From the NCBI GenBank assembly GCA_030537315.1, contig JAUNNZ010000001.1, forward strand, positions 62,001 to 126,000: DNA of 64,000 nucleotides. The letters run 5' to 3'. Under the pieces are notes generated by a model. The model had not been told where the DNA came from, made no database searches, and was given only the letters and a program-made list of their open reading frames with translations. The stretch is from Bacteroidia bacterium. GTDB taxonomy: Bacteria; Bacteroidota; Bacteroidia; Bacteroidales; UBA932. The position numbers were made by a program, and so were the translations under genes. Positions 43,101-51,643 of this stretch are shown here, in pieces. Positions within the stretch are counted from its first letter, which is position 1; every line of letters begins with the position of its first letter.

Positions 43101-44691
43101 CAACACCGGTATCGGTCACCTTACCGCCACCGCAGAGTGCGCCGGCGACAAGTCAACCGACAAGATTGAGATCGATGTATTCAACCCTAATCCATCCGTC
43201 ACCCGCCTCCAGAGCATGCTGCTCAAGGCCGGCGAAAGCAAGGACGTCACCGCCAATGTCTTCGGTATCGACGGCACCAATTCCCTTCAGGTGGAATTCT
43301 CGTCAATCCCGGCCATCGACCTCGGCGGCCGCCTGAAATATCTCACGGAATACCCTTACGGCTGCATCGAACAGACCATTTCCGGCGCATTCCCTCAGAT
43401 ATACATCGAAAAGATCGTCGAATGTGACGACGCTACCAAGGCTAAATGCAGCAATCACGTCACCAAGGCCGTCAACAGGATGCAGAGCTTCCGCCTAGGC
43501 GACGGCTCGATGTCATACTGGCCTGGCAACAGGACCACATCGAACTTCGGCACCGTCTATGCCCTCCACTTCCTCCAGGAAGCCGAGAGCAACGGTTACG
43601 CCGTCCCTGCCGACCTCAAGGGCTCCCTCATCAGCTACATCAGCTCCAATGTAGTCAACAACTCACGTGAAGGCTGGTATGTCCGCGCATACGCCGCATA
43701 TGCCCTTGCGGCAGCCGGCAAGCCTCAGCGCAGCGCCATGAACAATCTCCGCGAGTCCGTCGGCAAGATGCCGCGCAATGCCGCGTGGATGCTTGCGGCA
43801 GCATTCGCCTGCGACGGCAAGAAGTCCGTTGCCCAGAAGATCATCACCGGCCTCACCTACACGGAGACCAACAGCAGCAACTATTACAGCTACTACGGCA
43901 GCGAGGACCGCAACATGGCAATCGCCCTCAAGACCCAGATCCTTCTCGGCCAGAACGAGGACGCATTCAAGCTTGCCAGCCAGCTCGCCGGGAAACTCAA
44001 CGATTCCGAGCACTATATGAGCACCCAGTCAACGGCGTGGGCCCTCTACTCAGTTTTCGAGTATGCAAAGACAGCCGCCGGAAGCGGAATCAACGCCAAG
44101 GCTGAAGCTTCAGGCAAGAGCTTCAAGCTCTCCACCCAGAAGTGTTTCATCAGCAGGGACATTCCTGTAAGCGGCACCGCAAACGTTCCGATGAAGCTCT
44201 CGAACAACGGCTCCAACCTCATCTACGCAGTCATCTCCTCTACCGGAGTCCCTGCCGCTGGCGAGGAGAAGGGCTATGCCAAGGGCCTCAGCATGCAGGT
44301 CAAGTATCTCGACGCCTGGAACAATCCGGTCCAGCCTGACACCCTTTCACGCGGCGCGAACTTCAGCGTGACGGTCACTCTGACCAACACCACCGCGGCC
44401 ACCGTGAACGATATGGCTCTCTCACAGAGATTCCCTTCAGGATGGGAGATCAACAACGACCGCATCTATAACGACAACGCGTCATACCCTGCAGGTCTCA
44501 ACTACCAGGATATCCGCGACGACAGAGTTTACAGTTTCTTCGACCTCGGCGCAGGCCAGAGCGTATCAGTAACCACCAAGCTCACCGCCGCCTACCCTGG
44601 CACATTCTATCTGCCGGCAATAAGCTGCGAAGCGATGTACGACTCATCCGTCACCGCCCTGACTCCAGGTAAATGGATAACAATTGAATAA
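40135..44691 (+). CDS. Alpha-2-macroglobulin family lipoprotein with thioester
   Basis: A 1518-aa lipoprotein (lipobox 'CVSC') resembling YfhM-type bacterial alpha-2-macroglobulins, which trap proteases that enter the periplasm. Macroglobulin beta-sandwich domains (MG1 onward) fill the N-terminal half; 'YIFGERGVWRPGDTLHVS' is a family signature. The thioester motif is intact, Gly-Cys1077-Ile-Glu-Gln1080 (nt 43360-43374), within an alpha/alpha toroid ('YPYGCIEQTISGAF'). The C-terminal receptor-like domain is present. It is shorter than many Bacteroidetes homologues. pbpC lies in divergent orientation 30 nt away. Confidence 0.94.
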   Translation: MKVKNLILITLAVTIACVSCKNGKGGASGIKAEPGESILFPENAAEATQVEVDEDQPAIRLLSKGSILPSSGDMDLLFSSINYAKAEIRVKKVYENNILQFLQFDDWETRSESYKVAKQIIDTTIVLGSSDAPHIRENKVYGLSLDELIKPEPGAIYHIEIRGREPLMEEDFYDSDWSFGNYETYEERSVDLLASNLALIAKGGDNGFEVFAYNILTGKPVSGVKVKLYDFVQQELGKASTDKDGRASFIGLTEGRFVVATNNKDYAYLDLKAEKSLSTSNFDVDGTVRENGLKTYIFGERGVWRPGDTLHVSTIIMDEEAVLPVGHPVIAELRNPDGQVTQTITVKNGGNHIFHFPFVTQADAPTGRWMVGVTVGGQTFYKSLRVETVKPNKLNIDVNFGDSKFITPDGDCSGVVKVDWLYGAVGSNLKVNGEIELSEAKTSFASFADYDFQDDARSFSNMTLSYRDMTSDDEGQVYISANMSINKAAAPGLLNATFTMKAYEPSGEFSTSAKTFKLSPFNSYVGIKSDIKANDWGEKVIKSGTPQKFEIATVNAEGQAVNVSGLSVEIYHVNYSWWWDSANEIASYMSSNAKELVYSTKVSTSNGRGEFTYDWDDTPGGVYYIRVSDTKGGHATSMLCEAYEYGGGSGSNGSDASTKLNISLNKETFAVGETARLVIPSAAGSSAIVSIEKGGKCLRTNRIECFAGSTEIKIPITADMLPNVYAFVTLIQPHKQSLNDAPIRLYGVRNINVEDASSHLKPVIDVADEVKPETTLKFKVKEENGRAMSYVVALVDEGLLGLTGFKTPDAWDSFYAKEALRVRTWDVYDNIIGAYGGHIEQLFAIGGDNEAMGALQRQGAQRFTPVVAYLGPFDLKAGKSASHSYDIPSYIGSLRAMVIATDGKAQGSASKNVNVTKPVMVQATLPRTLSVGETIKVPVTVITMKDNVGSVKVGIKATDKLTVIGDDSRTVKPEKAGQYVEYFDVKVADNTGIGHLTATAECAGDKSTDKIEIDVFNPNPSVTRLQSMLLKAGESKDVTANVFGIDGTNSLQVEFSSIPAIDLGGRLKYLTEYPYGCIEQTISGAFPQIYIEKIVECDDATKAKCSNHVTKAVNRMQSFRLGDGSMSYWPGNRTTSNFGTVYALHFLQEAESNGYAVPADLKGSLISYISSNVVNNSREGWYVRAYAAYALAAAGKPQRSAMNNLRESVGKMPRNAAWMLAAAFACDGKKSVAQKIITGLTYTETNSSNYYSYYGSEDRNMAIALKTQILLGQNEDAFKLASQLAGKLNDSEHYMSTQSTAWALYSVFEYAKTAAGSGINAKAEASGKSFKLSTQKCFISRDIPVSGTANVPMKLSNNGSNLIYAVISSTGVPAAGEEKGYAKGLSMQVKYLDAWNNPVQPDTLSRGANFSVTVTLTNTTAATVNDMALSQRFPSGWEINNDRIYNDNASYPAGLNYQDIRDDRVYSFFDLGAGQSVSVTTKLTAAYPGTFYLPAISCEAMYDSSVTALTPGKWITIE

Positions 44692-44700
44692 TTTCTCCGC

Positions 44701-45693
44701 CTACAACTTCTGACCTCCGATAAATTCTCTCATTATGGAGGTCGGAGGGATGGCGGCGATCTCAGCCGGCTTGAGGGCGGTTACGTTCTGAAGGAACACG
44801 ATGAGCGCATTCGCCTTCTCGTAGGCCGGAGAGGCCTCTGTGATTGCATAGAGGAGAGGCTCGGCGTAATACTTCAGGAGCGGCAGGTCATAGAGGGTTG
44901 AGGAGTTGAAAACGATGTCGGCGTTCTCTTCGTATGGGAATATGTTACGGGTCTCGCCGCGACGGACGGAAGGCCAGCGGAGGATGGTGTCCTCCGGGCT
45001 GATGCCGCGGACGCGGTTGTCGCGGACGATGCGGCGCAGGAGTCGCTTGTCAGTGGTGGAGTTATGGATCTTCTCACCTCCGCTCAACGCTGAAAGCGCT
45101 GAAATGTAGACATGGAATATCCTGTTCTGGTCAATACGCGGGGTGAGTTCCGGATTCAGTGCGTGGATGCCTTCCATGAACAGGACATCATTTTCAGCCA
45201 GCTTCATCATCTGGCCGCTCTGCTCGCTCTTGCCCTCCTTGAAATTGAATCTCGGAAGCTCGATCTCCTTGCCGTCGAGCAGGTCGAGCAGGTCGGAATT
45301 CAGGCGGTCGATATTCATCGCGTGAAGGTGTTCGAAATCATATTCCCCGTTCTCATCCTTCGGAGTAAGCTCACGGTCAACGAAATAATTGTCAAGCTCT
45401 ATGACCTTCGGAGAAAGTCCGAGGACGCGGCACTGCTGGGCGATGCGCAGCGAGCTGGATGTCTTGCCGCTTGAAGAAGGACCGGACATCATCACGATGC
45501 GGCAAGTCTTGCGCCTGAAGAATATCTGGTCGGCGACCTCTGCGTATTTGCGCTCCTGGCGCGCCTCGCACAGATTGATGAAAGGGATTCCCATACCTGC
45601 CTCAAGTGCGCTGTTGATATCTGCAAGCGATGTGATGCCTATGGCTTCACACCAGTCGGTGTATTCCTGTTTTGCTGTCTCGATCTTTGTCAT
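44701..45693 (-). CDS. Nucleoside (uridine-type) kinase, lacking the usual N-terminal domains
   Basis: A 330-aa P-loop kinase of the uridine kinase/phosphoribulokinase family: 'SGPSSSGKTSSS' (Walker A), 'ELDNYFVDRELTPKDENG', 'FMEGIHALNPELT', 'RRIVRDNRVRGISPEDTI' and 'PPTSIMREFIGG'. In Bacteroides the related nucleoside kinases are about 550 aa, with a TGS and a threonyl-tRNA-synthetase-like second-additional domain at the N-terminus; here only about 60 residues precede the P-loop. The stop overlaps the start area of nothing else, and its ATG overlaps the uvrA stop by 4 nt (ATGA). Confidence 0.88.
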   Translation of the reverse strand: MTKIETAKQEYTDWCEAIGITSLADINSALEAGMGIPFINLCEARQERKYAEVADQIFFRRKTCRIVMMSGPSSSGKTSSSLRIAQQCRVLGLSPKVIELDNYFVDRELTPKDENGEYDFEHLHAMNIDRLNSDLLDLLDGKEIELPRFNFKEGKSEQSGQMMKLAENDVLFMEGIHALNPELTPRIDQNRIFHVYISALSALSGGEKIHNSTTDKRLLRRIVRDNRVRGISPEDTILRWPSVRRGETRNIFPYEENADIVFNSSTLYDLPLLKYYAEPLLYAITEASPAYEKANALIVFLQNVTALKPAEIAAIPPTSIMREFIGGQKL

Positions 45694-48443
45694 AGTATTT
45701 CCTTTAAATATTTTCCTGTCACTGAATGCGGATTGTCCGCAACCTGCTCCGGAGTTCCCTGAGCAATTATCCTGCCACCGGCGGCGCCGCCCTCGGGCCC
45801 CATATCGAAGAGGTAGTCGACACTCTTCAGGACATCCAGATTGTGCTCTATTACAATCACCGTATTACCCTGATCCACAAGTTTCTGAAGCACTTCCATC
45901 AAAGTCTTTATGTCCTCGAAATGCAGACCGGTGGTAGGCTCGTCAAGCATGTATAGAGTGTGCCCGGTCGCCTTGTGCGAAAGCTCCGCGGCAAGTTTCA
46001 TGCGCTGGCTTTCGCCTCCGGAAAGAGAGACGGCCGACTGGCCGAGATGGACGTAGCCCAGACCGACATCCACGAGCGCCTTCAGCTTCGGTGCAATCTT
46101 CGGATGAGCCTTAAAGAATTCGTATGCCTCGGATACCGGCATCTCGAGCACGTCGTTTATATTCTTTCCGCGGTATTTCACCGCCAGCGTATCTTCCTTG
46201 TAGCGTTTTCCACGGCACTGGTCGCAGACCACGCTGACAGACGGCAGGAAATTCATCTCGATTTCCTTTACACCCGCACCCTTGCATTCCTCGCAGCGTC
46301 CGCCCTGTACGTTGAACGAGAAACGCCCGGCCTTGAAACCGCGCACCTTGGCGTCAGGGGTCTCCTCAAACAACGTGCGTATGTCATTGAACACGCCCGT
46401 AAAAGTTGCAGGATTCGACCTCGGCGTGCGGCCTATCGGACTCTGGTCAACTTCAATGACCTTGTCGATATTCTTCAGGCCTACCACCCTCTCATATGGC
46501 AGAGGCTTGCCCTTGTAATTGTATAGCGCGCCCTTGAGCACGGGCATCAGAGTCTCGTTGACAAGGCTTGACTTCCCCGAACCGGACACTCCGGCTATGC
46601 CGATGAGGCATCCCAGCGGGAAGTCTATGTCCACTCCTTTCAGGTTGTTCCCCCTGGCCCCTCTCAGGCCCAATTGCAGGCCGTTGCCCTCTCGGCGCAC
46701 GCCCGGAACCGGAATGGACTTGCTGCCCTGCAGATAATCGAGCGTGACGGTTTTCCTGGTATCGGCGTCGTCGACTTTGCCGGAAAAGCAAATCTCGCCG
46801 CCGTTCGAACCGGCTCCCGGACCTACATCCACCAGCCAGTCAGCGGCGAGCATGGTCTCGAGATCATGCTCGACAACAATGACCGTATTCCCTTCATCGC
46901 GAAGCTTCTTCAGGGAATTCAAGAGCTTGCGGTTGTCTCTCTGGTGCAATCCTATGGATGGCTCGTCAAGAATGTAAATGACATTGACGAGCTTGGAACC
47001 AATCTGGGTGGCAAGCCTGATGCGCTGGCTCTCGCCGCCGGAAAGCGAAGCCGTCGGGCGGCTGAGGCTGAGGTAGTCCAGGCCGACGTCAAGGAGGAAC
47101 TGGACGCGGTCGTTCAGCTCCTTCAAGATGTCCCGAGCCACGGCCTTGCCGCGCTCGGACAGTTTGGCAGGGAGCTGTTTCAGCCACTTTGCAAGGGCTG
47201 AAATCTCCATATCGCCGACCTCGGCGATATCTTTTCCGTCTATGCGGAAACACTTTGTATCCTCATTCAGACGCGTTCCGCCGCATACCGGACAGACTAT
47301 CTTGTCGTCTATGTCGTCAACGACACCTGGCCAGTTCACCATTTCCGCCGTGCTGCCTTCCCCGATGCGGAAGAACTCGTCGGAACCGTAAATGAGAAGC
47401 GTGACCGCCTCTTCAGGCAGATCTTCTATCGGCTCGTAAAGCGAGAAGCCGTGCTTGCGCGCCATAGCGCGTACGATTTCGAATTTCTTGCCGTCGCGCA
47501 CCCTGCCGAGAGGCTCTATGCCGCCGTCCGCGATGCTTCTGCGGCGGTCGGGGATGATGGTGTCGATGTTGACGTCAACTACCGTTCCAAGGCCCTTGCA
47601 GTGCGGGCAATAACCCTCAGGAGAGTTGAAGGAGAAACTGTGCGGAGCCGGCTCCTGGAGGGACAGGCCAGTCTCCGGGTCAACCAGGTGCTTGGAGAAA
47701 TGGCGTATTTCGCCGGTGGCGAAGTCCTGGACGGCAAGCGAGCCCTTGCCGGTCGTGAGCGCTGACGCGACAGATGAACGGATACGCCCTTCATCGCCTT
47801 CGCCGGGCTTGAGCTTGTCAACGACAAGTTCGATAAAATGGCCTTTGTACCGGTCCAGGGAGTCGATATCGTTGAGATCCTGTATCTCACCGTCTATGCG
47901 GACCTGCGTGAAGCCTTTCTTTCTGTACTGCTCGAAGAGTTCACGGTAGTGACCCTTGCGTCCGCGAACGAGAGGAGCGAGAAGAATGCACTTGCGGCCC
48001 TCATATTCCTTCATTATGAGGTCGACTATCTGCGAATCTGTGTAGCGTATCATCTCCTTTCCCGTGGCAGGAGAGTACGCCGTCGACGCGCGGGCATAAA
48101 GCAGGCGAAGGAAATCGTAGATTTCTGTGATTGTGCCGACGGTGGAGCGGGGGTTGGAGCCGGTGGTGCGCTGTTCTATCGCGATTATCGGGCTCAAACC
48201 TTCGATGCTTTCCACTTCAGGCTTCTCCAATATACCCATGAAATGCTTGGCATATGGAGACAGGGTGTTCATATAGCGGCGCTGGCCTTCAGCATAGATC
48301 GTGTCGAACGCCAGCGATGACTTTCCGCTGCCGCTGATGCCCGTGACGACCACGAATTTCTTGCGCGGGATATCGACGTCGACGTCCTTCAGATTATGCG
48401 CTCTCGCGCCCCGGATCTCTATGAACTCCTCTTTATCATTCAT
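45690..48443 (-). CDS. uvrA: Excinuclease ABC subunit A
   Basis: UvrA recognises DNA damage in nucleotide excision repair. Two ABC modules are visible, each with Walker A ('GISGSGKSS' and 'GVSGSGKSS'), the signature 'SLSGGESQR' and Walker B ('YILDEPSIGLH', 'YMLDEPTTGLH'). Zinc cysteines occur in 'YCPHCKGLG' with 'CPVCGG', and 'CEECKGAG' with 'CDQCRGKR'. I use ATG 48443 (MNDKEEF); an in-frame TTG three codons upstream lies inside the -7 promoter element. The length is 917 aa. Confidence 0.97.
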   Translation of the reverse strand: MNDKEEFIEIRGARAHNLKDVDVDIPRKKFVVVTGISGSGKSSLAFDTIYAEGQRRYMNTLSPYAKHFMGILEKPEVESIEGLSPIIAIEQRTTGSNPRSTVGTITEIYDFLRLLYARASTAYSPATGKEMIRYTDSQIVDLIMKEYEGRKCILLAPLVRGRKGHYRELFEQYRKKGFTQVRIDGEIQDLNDIDSLDRYKGHFIELVVDKLKPGEGDEGRIRSSVASALTTGKGSLAVQDFATGEIRHFSKHLVDPETGLSLQEPAPHSFSFNSPEGYCPHCKGLGTVVDVNIDTIIPDRRRSIADGGIEPLGRVRDGKKFEIVRAMARKHGFSLYEPIEDLPEEAVTLLIYGSDEFFRIGEGSTAEMVNWPGVVDDIDDKIVCPVCGGTRLNEDTKCFRIDGKDIAEVGDMEISALAKWLKQLPAKLSERGKAVARDILKELNDRVQFLLDVGLDYLSLSRPTASLSGGESQRIRLATQIGSKLVNVIYILDEPSIGLHQRDNRKLLNSLKKLRDEGNTVIVVEHDLETMLAADWLVDVGPGAGSNGGEICFSGKVDDADTRKTVTLDYLQGSKSIPVPGVRREGNGLQLGLRGARGNNLKGVDIDFPLGCLIGIAGVSGSGKSSLVNETLMPVLKGALYNYKGKPLPYERVVGLKNIDKVIEVDQSPIGRTPRSNPATFTGVFNDIRTLFEETPDAKVRGFKAGRFSFNVQGGRCEECKGAGVKEIEMNFLPSVSVVCDQCRGKRYKEDTLAVKYRGKNINDVLEMPVSEAYEFFKAHPKIAPKLKALVDVGLGYVHLGQSAVSLSGGESQRMKLAAELSHKATGHTLYMLDEPTTGLHFEDIKTLMEVLQKLVDQGNTVIVIEHNLDVLKSVDYLFDMGPEGGAAGGRIIAQGTPEQVADNPHSVTGKYLKEIL

Positions 48444-48449
48444 AACGTA

Positions 48450-48477
48450 CAAAGTTACGCAAGTTTTCGTAACTTTG
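48450..48477. promoter_or_regulatory. Symmetrical divergent promoters between uvrA and the EamA transporter
   Basis: CAAAGTTACG (48450-48459) and CGTAACTTTG (48468-48477) are perfect complements around an 8-nt spacer. Each arm contains TAACTTTG, a -7 element, on opposite strands. The ATGs follow 6 nt (uvrA) and 8 nt (transporter) away. Confidence 0.6.
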
Positions 48478-48485
48478 CGAGTGAT

Positions 48486-49343
48486 ATGTGGATTTGGATG
48501 ACATTGGGCTCCGCCCTTCTCCTGGGCGTATATGACGTAGCCAAGAAGCAGTCCCTCAAGCGCAACGGCGTGCTGTGGGTCCTTCTTGTCGCAACGGCGA
48601 TTTCATCCCTGTTACTCAGTCCGTTCCTGACGGCAGGCACCCTTCACGACCATATGAGAATGATCTTCAAGGCCATTCTCGTCACATCGTCCTGGGTCTC
48701 CGGACTTGCCGCACTGAAGTCGCTGCCGATCACGACGGCCAGTTCCATCAAGGCATCACGCCCTATCATAGTCGTGGCCCTGTCACTGATCATTTTCGGT
48801 GAGAAACTGAATATCTGGCAATGGGCCGGCGTAATCACAGTCATCATAGCCCTCTGGCTGCTCAGCAGGTCAAGCAGGAAGGAAGGCATATCCTTCACAA
48901 AAAGCCGCGGCGTGGCCTGTATGGTTGTTTCCGTGCTCACCGGAGCCGCAAGTGCCCTTTTTGACAAGCACATAATGGCTGATATGCAGCCCCTGTTCGT
49001 ACAGAGCTGGGCAAATGTCTATATCACCGCCATGCTTGGCGCCTGCACCCTCGTCCAGCGTTTCGCTGCAAAATCAGAATTCAAGCCTTTCAAATGGGAC
49101 TGGACCCTGGTCATCATAGCAGTATTCATCACAGCCGCCGATATGCTTTACTTCTTTGCACTGAAGCAGGACGGCGCACTGTTGTCCGTGATATCACTCA
49201 TCCGACGCAGTTCGGTGATCGTCACCTTCACCCTTGGCGCCTGGCTGTTCAAGGAACAGAACATCAAGAACAAGGCCATTGACCTCGCCATAATCCTTCT
49301 GGGACTGTTCTTCCTTTTCTGGGGTTCTAGTATTGTTGGATGA
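48486..49343 (+). CDS. EamA/DMT-family transporter
   Basis: A 285-aa inner-membrane protein with about ten hydrophobic helices and the two-repeat organisation of the drug/metabolite transporter superfamily (EamA). Marks include 'ALKSLPITTASSIKASRPIIV' near the end of repeat one and 'FFALKQDGALLSVISLIRRSS' in repeat two. Substrate unknown. ATG 48486 (MWIWM) is chosen because an upstream extension would lie in the promoter and in uvrA. Its end overlaps the convergent S41 protease gene by 17 nt. Confidence 0.88.
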   Translation: MWIWMTLGSALLLGVYDVAKKQSLKRNGVLWVLLVATAISSLLLSPFLTAGTLHDHMRMIFKAILVTSSWVSGLAALKSLPITTASSIKASRPIIVVALSLIIFGEKLNIWQWAGVITVIIALWLLSRSSRKEGISFTKSRGVACMVVSVLTGAASALFDKHIMADMQPLFVQSWANVYITAMLGACTLVQRFAAKSEFKPFKWDWTLVIIAVFITAADMLYFFALKQDGALLSVISLIRRSSVIVTFTLGAWLFKEQNIKNKAIDLAIILLGLFFLFWGSSIVG

Positions 49344-50949
49344 GAGGGCTCTCAAGAGCCTTCCAGAGCTGGTCGTCGTAGCGGATACGGATTTCTATGC
49401 CAGCTTCCTGGAAGTAATACCTGACCGCAATCTCCTCTTCAATGAACGGGATGATCTCATCCTTCTTCAATCTGAGAAATTCCTCCTTTTCCATTTCGAG
49501 AGACTTCTCAAGCGCCTCAAGCTGCGGCTTCATAACCTCTTCAAGACCATCCTTGGCCAGTTCTTTCTTCATCTGGTCGAAGAGTGTCTTGGCGCTTGAC
49601 CTGTAGTCAAACTCCTTGGTTTTCGCGAATGCTACGAAATCATCGAAATCCTCATCTGAAAGGTGGAAATCCTTGATTGCAGGTATACTCTCGTGCTTCT
49701 TGACGAACTCGAGGACATACTGTTCCACGACTCCATTGAGGACTATCGAATATACCAGACGGGAGTATTCCTTCGGCTCGATCAAAACGTCAGGCGTGAT
49801 GCCGCCGCCGTCGCGGACAGTTCTGCCGTGGGCCGTCTTGAACTCGTGGGTGAGGGAGTCCGGGATATGGGCCACACTGCCGTCTTCGCGACGCTGGGCA
49901 TAATCTATGGCCTGCACGCAACGGCCGGAAGGAGTGTAGTATTTTGCGGTGGTGAGCTTCATCGCGCCGCCATAAGGCAGCTCGAACATGCTTTGCACAA
50001 GGCCCTTGCCGAAAGTGCGCTCGCCCATAATCGTTCCGCGGTCTGTGTCCTGAATAGCCCCTGCAACAATCTCCGACGCCGACGCGGACCCCGAATCTAC
50101 AAGAACAATAAGAGGGATCTTTGTATCCACCGGCTGATATTTTGTCGAAAGGGTGTAGTTTGAAGACGCCTCCCGCCCCTTGGCCGACACGACAAGGCTG
50201 CCTGCAGGCAGGAAGACTGACACTTCGTTCACTGCTTCAGCCAGAAGGCCGCCGCCATTGCCGCGAAGGTCAAGGACAAGCTTCTCCATTCCCTGCTTCT
50301 TAAGCCTTACGACAGCGTCATGAACATCGCGGGCCACACCTTCGGAGAAGCCGCTCTGGCAGATGTATCCGACCTTGTCGGTAATCATACCGGCGTATTC
50401 AACTTCCGGCAGATGGATTTTCTCGCGGGTGATTTCTATAGTCTCCTCAGCGCCCGAGCGGAGTTTCTTCACGGTGAATACGACTTTCGTCGCAGGCTCT
50501 CCGCGCATCTTTTCGCTGCACTGCGAGGATGTGAGACCGATAACGCTCTCCCCGTCGATGGTGAGAATCTCATCGCCGCACTGAAGGCCGGCCTTCGCGG
50601 CCGGAGAGTTGGCGTACGGCTCGTTGATTATGACGTTGCCGTTCACGTCCGGCTTGTAAATCACGGCGCCTATGCCACCGTAGGTCTTGTGGATAAGCAT
50701 CTGCAGATCCTCGTTCTCCTCCTGGGGGATGTACACGGTATACGGATCAAGGGCGCCAAGCATGGCATCCACAGCCTTGCGCTCGATGCGGTCGACAGGA
50801 AGGCTGTCGACATAGGATTTGTCAAGCTGCTTGACGATGGCGTTCTGTATCTCGACCCACTGGGCAAGCTTGAAATTCTTTGACTGTGCGGAAGCCGCAA
50901 GCGCCGTAGCGGCAAAAGCGATCGCGAGAAAAATCCTTTTCATTTTCAT
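49327..50949 (-). CDS. S41 family C-terminal processing peptidase
   Basis: A 540-aa secreted serine protease of the Ctp/Prc type. A signal peptide ends near 'AASA-QSK', followed by an N-terminal helical part, a PDZ domain ('GAVIYKPDVNGNVIINEP', 'GDEILTIDGESV') and the S41 core. The catalytic Ser is in 'VDSGSASASEIVAGA' and the Lys in 'TFGKGLVQS'. The C-terminal 150 residues are helical. Such enzymes trim periplasmic or exported proteins. A second ATG two codons in (50943) is equally possible. Confidence 0.93.
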   Translation of the reverse strand: MKMKRIFLAIAFAATALAASAQSKNFKLAQWVEIQNAIVKQLDKSYVDSLPVDRIERKAVDAMLGALDPYTVYIPQEENEDLQMLIHKTYGGIGAVIYKPDVNGNVIINEPYANSPAAKAGLQCGDEILTIDGESVIGLTSSQCSEKMRGEPATKVVFTVKKLRSGAEETIEITREKIHLPEVEYAGMITDKVGYICQSGFSEGVARDVHDAVVRLKKQGMEKLVLDLRGNGGGLLAEAVNEVSVFLPAGSLVVSAKGREASSNYTLSTKYQPVDTKIPLIVLVDSGSASASEIVAGAIQDTDRGTIMGERTFGKGLVQSMFELPYGGAMKLTTAKYYTPSGRCVQAIDYAQRREDGSVAHIPDSLTHEFKTAHGRTVRDGGGITPDVLIEPKEYSRLVYSIVLNGVVEQYVLEFVKKHESIPAIKDFHLSDEDFDDFVAFAKTKEFDYRSSAKTLFDQMKKELAKDGLEEVMKPQLEALEKSLEMEKEEFLRLKKDEIIPFIEEEIAVRYYFQEAGIEIRIRYDDQLWKALESPLIQQY

Positions 50950-50953
50950 ACTA

Positions 50954-50961
50954 CGAAGATA
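50954..50961 (-). promoter_or_regulatory. Promoter -7 element for the S41 protease
   Basis: TATCTTCG on the minus strand, a one-base variant of TAnnTTTG, 4 nt before the ATG at 50949. Confidence 0.4.
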
Positions 50962-50971
50962 ATAAAATAAT

Positions 50972-50979
50972 TATTTTTG
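50972..50979 (+). promoter_or_regulatory. Promoter -7 element for recO
   Basis: TATTTTTG, an exact TAnnTTTG match, 6 nt before the recO ATG at 50986. Confidence 0.5.
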
Positions 50980-50985
50980 TGTGGT

Positions 50986-51636
50986 ATGACACACTCGGCA
51001 CAGCTCATAATACTTGCAGTGACAAAGATTGGCGAGAAGTCCCTTGTGCTGCACACATTGAGCAGCCTGTGGGGACGCCGCAGCTTCATTGCAAGTGTCT
51101 CCCGCAGTTCGGGAATGGCTCTGTACCTTCCTCTGAACATCCTGGAAGCCGAAATCACCGAAAACTCCAAGTCAGACCTCTGGCGCCTCCGCGGCGCATC
51201 CGCCGTCTCCCCTCTTGCCGGCATACGGAGCGACGTCCGCAAGAACGCAATCTGTATGTTTATGAGCGAAGTCCTGTACAGGACTATCAAAGATGGGGCC
51301 AATGAGGACGGATTGTTCGAATGGTGCAAAAAAAGCATACTGACATTGGACGCGCTTGAAAGCGATTTCGCGAATTTCCATCTGATGTTCCTTCTGGAAT
51401 TCTGCGGAGTCCTGGGATTCTCTCCGTCCCTGTCGGACCTCACTCCGTTCGCAGGAGAACACCTCCGGGAGATATCCAGCCTGATTTCACTGCCATACGC
51501 CGAGGCGCTCATACTTCCTCTGTCCGGAGATTCCAGAAGCGAAATGGCCGAGATACTTCTCCAGTATCTCAGCCATCACACCGAATCCAGAATAGAGGTC
51601 CGTTCTTTACGGGTTCTGCACGAACTGTTCCGTTAA
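50986..51636 (+). CDS. recO: DNA repair protein RecO
   Basis: RecO loads RecA onto SSB-coated DNA with RecR. The N-terminal OB-fold shows 'ILAVTKIGEKSLVLHTLSS' and 'GRRSFIAS'; the helical part shows 'MSEVLYRTIKDG', 'FANFHLMFLLEFCGVLGFSP' and ends 'SLRVLHELFR', as in Bacteroidetes RecO. There is no zinc finger. I use ATG 50986, because the in-frame TTG at 50977 is inside the -7 promoter element. The protein is 216 aa. Confidence 0.86.
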   Translation: MTHSAQLIILAVTKIGEKSLVLHTLSSLWGRRSFIASVSRSSGMALYLPLNILEAEITENSKSDLWRLRGASAVSPLAGIRSDVRKNAICMFMSEVLYRTIKDGANEDGLFEWCKKSILTLDALESDFANFHLMFLLEFCGVLGFSPSLSDLTPFAGEHLREISSLISLPYAEALILPLSGDSRSEMAEILLQYLSHHTESRIEVRSLRVLHELFR

Positions 51637-51643
51637 ACGGCTA

